This document shows, one piece after another, positions 59,127 through 64,000 of a DNA stretch of 64,000 bases. Both the position numbers and the translations under genes were made by a program. A model generated the notes under the pieces. That model searched no databases. It was not told where the DNA came from and was given only the letters and a program-made list of their open reading frames with translations. Within the stretch, counting starts at the first letter, position 1. Every line of letters begins with the position of its first letter. This DNA comes from Xenorhabdus innexi (GTDB lineage: Bacteria; Pseudomonadota; Gammaproteobacteria; Enterobacterales; Enterobacteriaceae), in NCBI RefSeq assembly GCF_002632485.1, contig NZ_NIBU01000003.1, positions 1-64,000 of the forward strand, read 5' to 3'.

Positions 59127-61448
59127 ATGAAAAGATTTTTCTACCGCATCGGTCTGATCACATCGACGATATTACTAACCTTGTTCGCCACCTTATGGCT
59201 GGCCGACAGAATCTGGCCTTTGCCATTAAAAAACGTCACCGCCGCACGGGTTGTGGTGGGGGCAGATGGTTCACCGTTATGGCGTTTTGCTGACAGTGAA
59301 GGGATCTGGCGTTATCCCGTTACGTTAGAACAAGTTTCTCCTGAGTATATTCAGGCACTGTTAACTTATGAAGATCGCTGGTTTTATCAACATCCGGGGG
59401 TGAACCCGCTCTCATTGTTACGGGCAGCATGGCAGGATATACGTGCCGGAAAAATCGTATCGGGAGGAAGCACGATTTCTATGCAGGTTGCCCGTTTGGT
59501 TGATCCTCACTCACGTACTTTTGGTGGGAAGTTCAAACAGCTTTGGCGGACTCTGCAATTAGAGTGGTATTACTCCAAAGATGAAATTCTGGAGATGTAT
59601 CTGAATCGGGCACCATTTGGCAGTACATTGCAGGGCGTTGGTGCGGCAAGCTGGGCATATCTGGGTAAGCCACCGTCAGATTTGTCATCGGGTGAAGCGG
59701 CATTATTGGCAGTATTGCCACAGGCTCCGAGCCGTTTAAGGCCGGATCGTTACCCTGAGCTGGCTCAGGCCGCACGTGATAAAGTATTGCAGCGACTGGC
59801 GCAATATGGTGTCTGGTCAGCGGAAAAAGTGGCGGATATAGAGGAAGAAAATTTGTGGCTGGCTCCCCGTCAGGTTCCTCAGCTTGCTCCTCTGCTGGCA
59901 AGGAGAATGGCACACAATAACCAGCAGGAAATCATCCGAACAACGATTGATACAGGCTTACAGCGCCAACTGGAAGATATGGTGCTTAACTGGAAACATC
60001 AATTGCCGGAAAAAACATCAATGGGTGTGCTGGTGGTTGACCATACAGATATGACGGTGAAGGCTTATATTGGCTCGGCGGATTTTAAGGATAACAGCCG
60101 CTTTGGTCATGTTGATATGGTCAGTTCATGGCGATCCCCCGGTTCTACTTTAAAACCTTTTCTGTATGCAATGGCGCTGGATGATGGGCTGATCCACGCT
60201 GAATCTCTTTTACAGGATGTTCCCCGCCGTTTTGATAACTATCGACCGGGAAACTTTGACAGTGGGTTTAATGGCCCGGTTAGTGCCAGCGAGGCATTGA
60301 CGCGCTCATTAAATTTGCCTGTGGTACAGCTTCTGGAAGCCTATGGCGCGAAACGGTTTACTGCTAATTTACGTAATGCAGGAATGGTGCTGCGCTTTCC
60401 TCTGGGAAGTGAGCCGAATCTGGCGCTGATTCTGGGAGGGACATCTGTTCGTATGGATCAATTAGTTGCTGTTTATAGCGCGTTTGCCCGTCAGGGCAAA
60501 GTTTCTCCGGTACGGTTTACAACAGAGCAGAACCTCAGGGACAGGCAGCTTTTCACAGCGGGAGCTGCCTGGATTGTCAGGCGGATCATGGCAGGAGAAA
60601 GCCGCCCGTTGCCGGATAATATTTTACCTGCCGAAGTACCGCTGGCATGGAAAACCGGCACCAGCTATGGCTATCGTGATGCATGGGCAATTGGCCTGAA
60701 TGCTCGTTATACCATCGGTGTATGGGTCGGAAGGCCGGACGGAACACCGGTTGTGGGGCAATCCGGTTATGCTACTGCGATTCCTGTCATGAACCAGATT
60801 AATGGATTATTGATGGCTGGCCTGCACTATGGTTCGCAGCATATTCCTGTTGATCCGAGACCGGAGAGTGTCAGTCAGGCAGTTATCTGCTGGCCGGGCG
60901 GTACAGCATTCCGGGCAGAAGACAAGAACTGCCGTCAGCGACGTTTGAGCTGGATTCTGGACAATACGATCCCGCCGACACTGCCTTCTGTGGGGCAGGA
61001 ATCAGTTTCAGGTATCAATGAAAAGATATGGGTAGATAAAAATGGTTTGCGTGTAGCCGCAGATTGCCCTGATGTCAGACCGGAAACAATCGCTCTGTGG
61101 CCAATTACGCTGGAAGCGTGGTTACCAGAGAAAGAGCGCCGTGCGAATCGTCTGCCTGCTATTAATCCTCAATGCCCGCCAATGAAAACAGATGAGGCAC
61201 CATTATTGATCACAGGTATTCGGGAAGGAGATATTCTGACACGCTTGCCCGGTAAACGGACGTTAGATCTACGAATAGCAACACAGGGTGGTTATGGTCA
61301 GCAATGGTGGTTTTTGAATGGTGAGCAGATTACCGTGACTGAAAATAACCAGTCGTGGACTAAAACATTATCGCAGTCGGGAAAATACCAGATCAGTGTT
61401 TTGGATATGAGTGGGCAAATCAGCATAATCAATTTTGTATTAAAATGA
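59127..61448 (+). CDS. pbpC: Penicillin-binding protein 1C
   Basis: The 773-residue protein has a membrane anchor (about 9-27) and a GT51 transglycosylase domain (YEDRWFYQHPGVNPLS, Glu82; GGSTISMQVARL). A transpeptidase domain (SPGSTLKPF with Ser340 and Lys343; KTGTSYGYRDAW) and the BiPBP C-terminal domain (about 690-773) follow. It polymerises peptidoglycan. It commonly accompanies alpha-2-macroglobulin genes, suggesting wall repair coupled to protease trapping. The upstream terminator suggests a separate promoter or readthrough. Confidence 0.96.
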   Translation: MKRFFYRIGLITSTILLTLFATLWLADRIWPLPLKNVTAARVVVGADGSPLWRFADSEGIWRYPVTLEQVSPEYIQALLTYEDRWFYQHPGVNPLSLLRAAWQDIRAGKIVSGGSTISMQVARLVDPHSRTFGGKFKQLWRTLQLEWYYSKDEILEMYLNRAPFGSTLQGVGAASWAYLGKPPSDLSSGEAALLAVLPQAPSRLRPDRYPELAQAARDKVLQRLAQYGVWSAEKVADIEEENLWLAPRQVPQLAPLLARRMAHNNQQEIIRTTIDTGLQRQLEDMVLNWKHQLPEKTSMGVLVVDHTDMTVKAYIGSADFKDNSRFGHVDMVSSWRSPGSTLKPFLYAMALDDGLIHAESLLQDVPRRFDNYRPGNFDSGFNGPVSASEALTRSLNLPVVQLLEAYGAKRFTANLRNAGMVLRFPLGSEPNLALILGGTSVRMDQLVAVYSAFARQGKVSPVRFTTEQNLRDRQLFTAGAAWIVRRIMAGESRPLPDNILPAEVPLAWKTGTSYGYRDAWAIGLNARYTIGVWVGRPDGTPVVGQSGYATAIPVMNQINGLLMAGLHYGSQHIPVDPRPESVSQAVICWPGGTAFRAEDKNCRQRRLSWILDNTIPPTLPSVGQESVSGINEKIWVDKNGLRVAADCPDVRPETIALWPITLEAWLPEKERRANRLPAINPQCPPMKTDEAPLLITGIREGDILTRLPGKRTLDLRIATQGGYGQQWWFLNGEQITVTENNQSWTKTLSQSGKYQISVLDMSGQISIINFVLK

Positions 61449-61631
61449 TTCAATTACGATTTGTGAGATGGACGAGCATTTTGCCATAAAAAGAAAACTC
61501 ATCCGGTTTTTTGTTTTAAAGTAAATTTATTACTGTTTTAGACAGATCGCATTGATATTTTAATATGTTAAGTCAGTAAGTTGCAATTTATCTAATAGAT
61601 GTATGTTAATTAAACCAGTGAGGAAATAAAG

Positions 61632-61958
61632 ATGAAAGTTGTTTCATATGCGTTGTTACTGGGCTTATTTTATGTACCAATTTCTTTAGCAGACACACCG
61701 GCAGAAGGTGTTGACACTCAAATAGTAACTAAAGAAGTCATTAAGCAGGGAGCATTGAAAAAATGCACACATCTATTACCTGAAGGACACAAATATACTA
61801 TTAGTATTATCGGCACTTCTGATAAGACAACTAAAGACAATAGTAAGCAGTTTACCGGGCAATTTGACGTGTCTGATGAAACCCAAAAACCATTGGATGA
61901 GAAAAGAAAAGAGCAGGTTAAGCCCTTTATAGAGTGTGTAAAAAACACGGTTTTGTAA
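61632..61958 (+). CDS. Small secreted protein of unknown function
   Basis: The 108-residue frame starts at ATG 61632 after GAGGAAATAAAG. A signal peptide (MKVVSYALLLGLFYVPISLA, cleavage near LADT) precedes a hydrophilic, Lys/Thr-rich mature part with two cysteines (CTHLLPEGH and FIECVKN), which could form one disulphide. I do not recognise the family. E. coli has nothing here between pbpC and ndk. A good hairpin follows it, which supports a real transcription unit. Confidence 0.65.
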   Translation: MKVVSYALLLGLFYVPISLADTPAEGVDTQIVTKEVIKQGALKKCTHLLPEGHKYTISIIGTSDKTTKDNSKQFTGQFDVSDETQKPLDEKRKEQVKPFIECVKNTVL

Positions 61959-62010
61959 CTGATACTGCTTAAATAATGATATAAAACATTAAGTCAATGA
62001 TCTTGATCAG

Positions 62011-62052
62011 AATGCCTATGCGGGAAATCATCGCCTGCATAGGCATTATTTT
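62011..62052 (+). terminator. Terminator after the secreted-protein gene
   Basis: AATGCCTATGC (62011-62021) pairs perfectly with GCATAGGCATT (62037-62047), followed by ATTTTAT. Confidence 0.85.
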
Positions 62053-62379
62053 ATAACATGAACCAATAAGACAGATCATATCGATAGAAAAGTAAGATAT
62101 TTGAAATAGGGGTTATTACTGAAAATACGTTTGACCCGCAGTGTCTTTAATTGGTTTTTACTGTAAAAATGTGATTTATGCTAAAAAATTATCATTTTCG
62201 CTAAGAATGTTTTAATAAAATGTTGTGTTTTTTGTAGGCAAGCTGAAAGTCTCCTCCTATAATCAACGCCTATTTTTATTCCTGTCAGGAAAACAGGATA
62301 AATTCTGTCCTTCTGTTTTATCAGGGGGGAACAAAAAATTAAAATGAATCATCGCTGAAAGTGCCAAAGGGGTTATCCA
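62053..62379. other. ndk upstream region
   Basis: No gene is seen. A -10-like TATAAT lies at 62258-62263 with only weak -35 candidates. The leader between it and ndk contains CCTGTCAGGAAAACAGG, a small inverted repeat (62281-62297). Confidence 0.45.
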
Positions 62380-62808
62380 ATGACGATTGAACGTACTTTT
62401 TCCATTATTAAACCTAATGCTGTGAAGAAAGATGTGATCGGTTCCATCTATGCTCGTTTTGAAAGTGCCGGTTTTAAAATCATCGCCGCTAAAATGCTGC
62501 ATTTAACTCGTGAACAGGCTGAAGGTTTTTATGCTGAGCACAAAGGCCGTCCTTTCTTTGATGGTCTGGTAGAGTTCATGACATCCGGCCCAATCATGGT
62601 ACAGGTTCTGGAAGGTGAAAATGCAGTTCAGCGTCACCGTGATCTGATGGGTGCAACTAACCCGGACAACGCGCTGGCAGGTACTCTGCGAGCTGATTAT
62701 GCAGACAGCTTTACTGAAAATGCGGTACATGGTTCAGATTCCATTGAATCTGCAAACCGTGAAATTGCTTACTTTTTCAGTGATGATGAAGTTTTCTCTC
62801 GTAGCTGA
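62380..62808 (+). CDS. ndk: Nucleoside diphosphate kinase
   Basis: The 142-residue enzyme has N-terminal [18 protein letters not shown] and the active-site His in [12 protein letters not shown] (about His117), the phosphohistidine that passes phosphate from ATP to other nucleoside diphosphates. Length is as in E. coli (143). A terminator follows at 62908. Confidence 0.98.
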   Translation: MTIERTFSIIKPNAVKKDVIGSIYARFESAGFKIIAAKMLHLTREQAEGFYAEHKGRPFFDGLVEFMTSGPIMVQVLEGENAVQRHRDLMGATNPDNALAGTLRADYADSFTENAVHGSDSIESANREIAYFFSDDEVFSRS

Positions 62809-62907
62809 TATTCAATAAGTTTCGAGCCACTTCAAAAAGACTGCCTGAAAGATGGCCGGGATGTGTAGTTCTCGTAGCATCTGAACAGTAAAGTTTGTAC
62901 AATGTCG

Positions 62908-62945
62908 CGCCCCACTGATTTGATTTAGTGGGGCGTTTATTATTT
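62908..62945 (+). terminator. Terminator after ndk
   Basis: CGCCCCACT (62908-62916) pairs perfectly with AGTGGGGCG (62927-62935), followed by TTTATTATTT. Confidence 0.9.
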
Positions 62946-63118
62946 CATTTCAATAGACAATTAACGCTGGATGTGTTTTCGCAAAAGGACACATTTATTG
63001 AGCTATGTTCATTGAATATGAAGTCTGTTTACTGAATCAGTAGCCACCGCATGAAAACTTAGTGCTGAAATGAAATCAGCACAGAGCCGAAAGTGTAACA
63101 ACGAGGCGATGTAACAAT
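62946..63118. other. rlmN upstream region
   Basis: No gene is seen. A small hairpin TGCTGA/TCAGCA (about 63063-63081) lies in the leader. It may hold the rlmN promoter, not identified by eye. Confidence 0.4.
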
Positions 63119-64000
63119 ATGTCCCAGACAATGTCCCAACTTAACTCAGCCGAACCATCTTCAACTTCTGTCACTTCTTTCACACCTGATAAGACAAGCG
63201 GCAAAATTAATCTGCTTGATCTTAACCGCAAACAAATGCGCCAGTTTTTCATTGAAATGGGGGAAAAACCGTTTCGTGCCGATCAGGTCATGAAATGGAT
63301 GTACCACTATTGCTATGACGATTTTGAGCAAATGACTGACATCAATAAAGTGCTCAGATCAAAACTACAACAGGTTGCTGAAATCAGAGCACCCGAAGTT
63401 GCAGAAGAACAGCGTTCTTCGGATGGCACTATCAAGTGGGCAATTACTGTAGGAGATCAACAGGTTGAAACGGTTTATATTCCCGAAGATGACCGTGCGA
63501 CGCTGTGTGTCTCATCTCAGGTTGGGTGTGCTTTAGAATGTAAGTTCTGTTCTACTGCCCAGCAGGGGTTTAACCGCAACCTGCGGGTTTCTGAAATTAT
63601 TGGTCAGGTCTGGCGTGCGGCTAAAATTATTGGCTCGCTGAAATCCAGCGGTCGCCGCCCAATCACCAATGTGGTGATGATGGGGATGGGTGAGCCATTA
63701 CTGAACCTGAACAATGTGGTGCCAGCCATGGAAATCATGATGGATGATTTTGGCTTTGGCCTGTCAAAACGGCGCGTAACCCTGTCAACATCCGGCGTAG
63801 TGCCTGCTCTGGATAAACTGGGCGATATGATCGACGTTGCACTGGCAATTTCCCTCCATGCTCCGACTGACGATATCCGTGATGAAATTGTACCGATTAA
63901 CCGCAAGTACAATATTGAAGAGTTTCTGGCTGGTGTCCGTCGTTATCTGACGAAATCCAACGCTAATCAGGGGCGTGTCACAGTAGAGTACGTGATGCTT
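63119..64000 (+). CDS. rlmN: Dual-specificity RNA methyltransferase RlmN (partial, runs off the window)
   Basis: The frame opens at ATG 63119 ([20 protein letters not shown]) and is intact for 294 codons to the window edge. Family blocks include [20 protein letters not shown], the radical-SAM cluster motif CALECKFC (CxxxCxxC) and [14 protein letters not shown]. It makes 2-methyladenosine at A2503 of 23S rRNA and A37 of several tRNAs. The N-terminus is slightly longer than in E. coli. A second ATG four codons in is an alternative start. Confidence 0.97.
   Translation, partial: MSQTMSQLNSAEPSSTSVTSFTPDKTSGKINLLDLNRKQMRQFFIEMGEKPFRADQVMKWMYHYCYDDFEQMTDINKVLRSKLQQVAEIRAPEVAEEQRSSDGTIKWAITVGDQQVETVYIPEDDRATLCVSSQVGCALECKFCSTAQQGFNRNLRVSEIIGQVWRAAKIIGSLKSSGRRPITNVVMMGMGEPLLNLNNVVPAMEIMMDDFGFGLSKRRVTLSTSGVVPALDKLGDMIDVALAISLHAPTDDIRDEIVPINRKYNIEEFLAGVRRYLTKSNANQGRVTVEYVML

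Overview
The window is a stretch of enterobacterial chromosome. Almost every gene has a recognisable Enterobacterales orthologue in near Escherichia-like order (read in reverse): ssrA-smpB-ratAB-bamE-recN-nadK-grpE, ung, srmB-trmN6, rpoE-rseABC-lepA-lepB-rnc-era-recO-pdxJ-acpS, yfhL, tadA-mltF-purL, glmY-glrK-qseG-glrR, glnB-hmp-glyA-hcaT-suhB-trmJ, iscRSUA-hscBA-fdx-iscX-pepB, yfhM-pbpC-ndk-rlmN. The moderately AT-rich composition, the two-domain glutamine-dependent NadE beside glnB, the TTTCAAG/CTTGAAA intergenic repeats and the missing nadB, grcA and sseA at their usual positions suggest the Morganellaceae, most likely Xenorhabdus or Photorhabdus. The genus call is inference.

Layout. Bases 1-1400 hold the edge of an integrated element at the 3' end of ssrA (tmRNA). 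A P4-type integrase gene there is cut by an IS1-family insertion whose left end lies at position 179; the rest of the IS is outside the window. Bases 1434-7502 carry trans-translation (smpB), ratAB, outer-membrane assembly (bamE), SOS repair (recN), NAD kinase, a heat-shock grpE and ung. At 7765-8949 a lipase-like gene occupies the place where E. coli has grcA. Bases 9034-21377 form the srmB/trmN6, rpoE-rseABC and lepAB-rnc-era-recO-pdxJ-acpS block; nadB is absent next to rpoE. Bases 21417-24490 are a small accessory patch: an AlkA-type glycosylase, a complete FosA with all known active-site residues, an HD hydrolase, then tadA.

mltF and purL are divergent, with a PurR box over the purL promoter. 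Downstream of purL come a RidA-family gene and an AT-rich lipid/LPS phosphoethanolamine-transferase-like gene. The latter is bracketed by two copies of a roughly 100-bp direct repeat that includes the 3' end of the RidA gene, so this looks like an acquired and potentially excisable cassette. It sits directly upstream of an intact regulatory region: three GlrR-type TGTC-N10-GACA sites, a sigma-54 promoter and the glmY small RNA, followed by the glrK-qseG-glrR operon that encodes its activator.

The remainder is core metabolism and iron-sulphur cluster assembly. The isc operon has two tandem abutting IscR-type sites upstream, an inverted repeat between iscU and iscA, and a small repeat element between hscB and hscA. 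The alpha-2-macroglobulin yfhM and pbpC are separated by a strong terminator. No CRISPR array, rRNA or tRNA gene was seen. I did not find a wholly new multi-gene system. The most unusual items are the repeat-bounded phosphoethanolamine-transferase cassette next to glmY, the lipase-like gene in the grcA position, FosA with a palindromic intergenic site, and the IS-disrupted ssrA island integrase.
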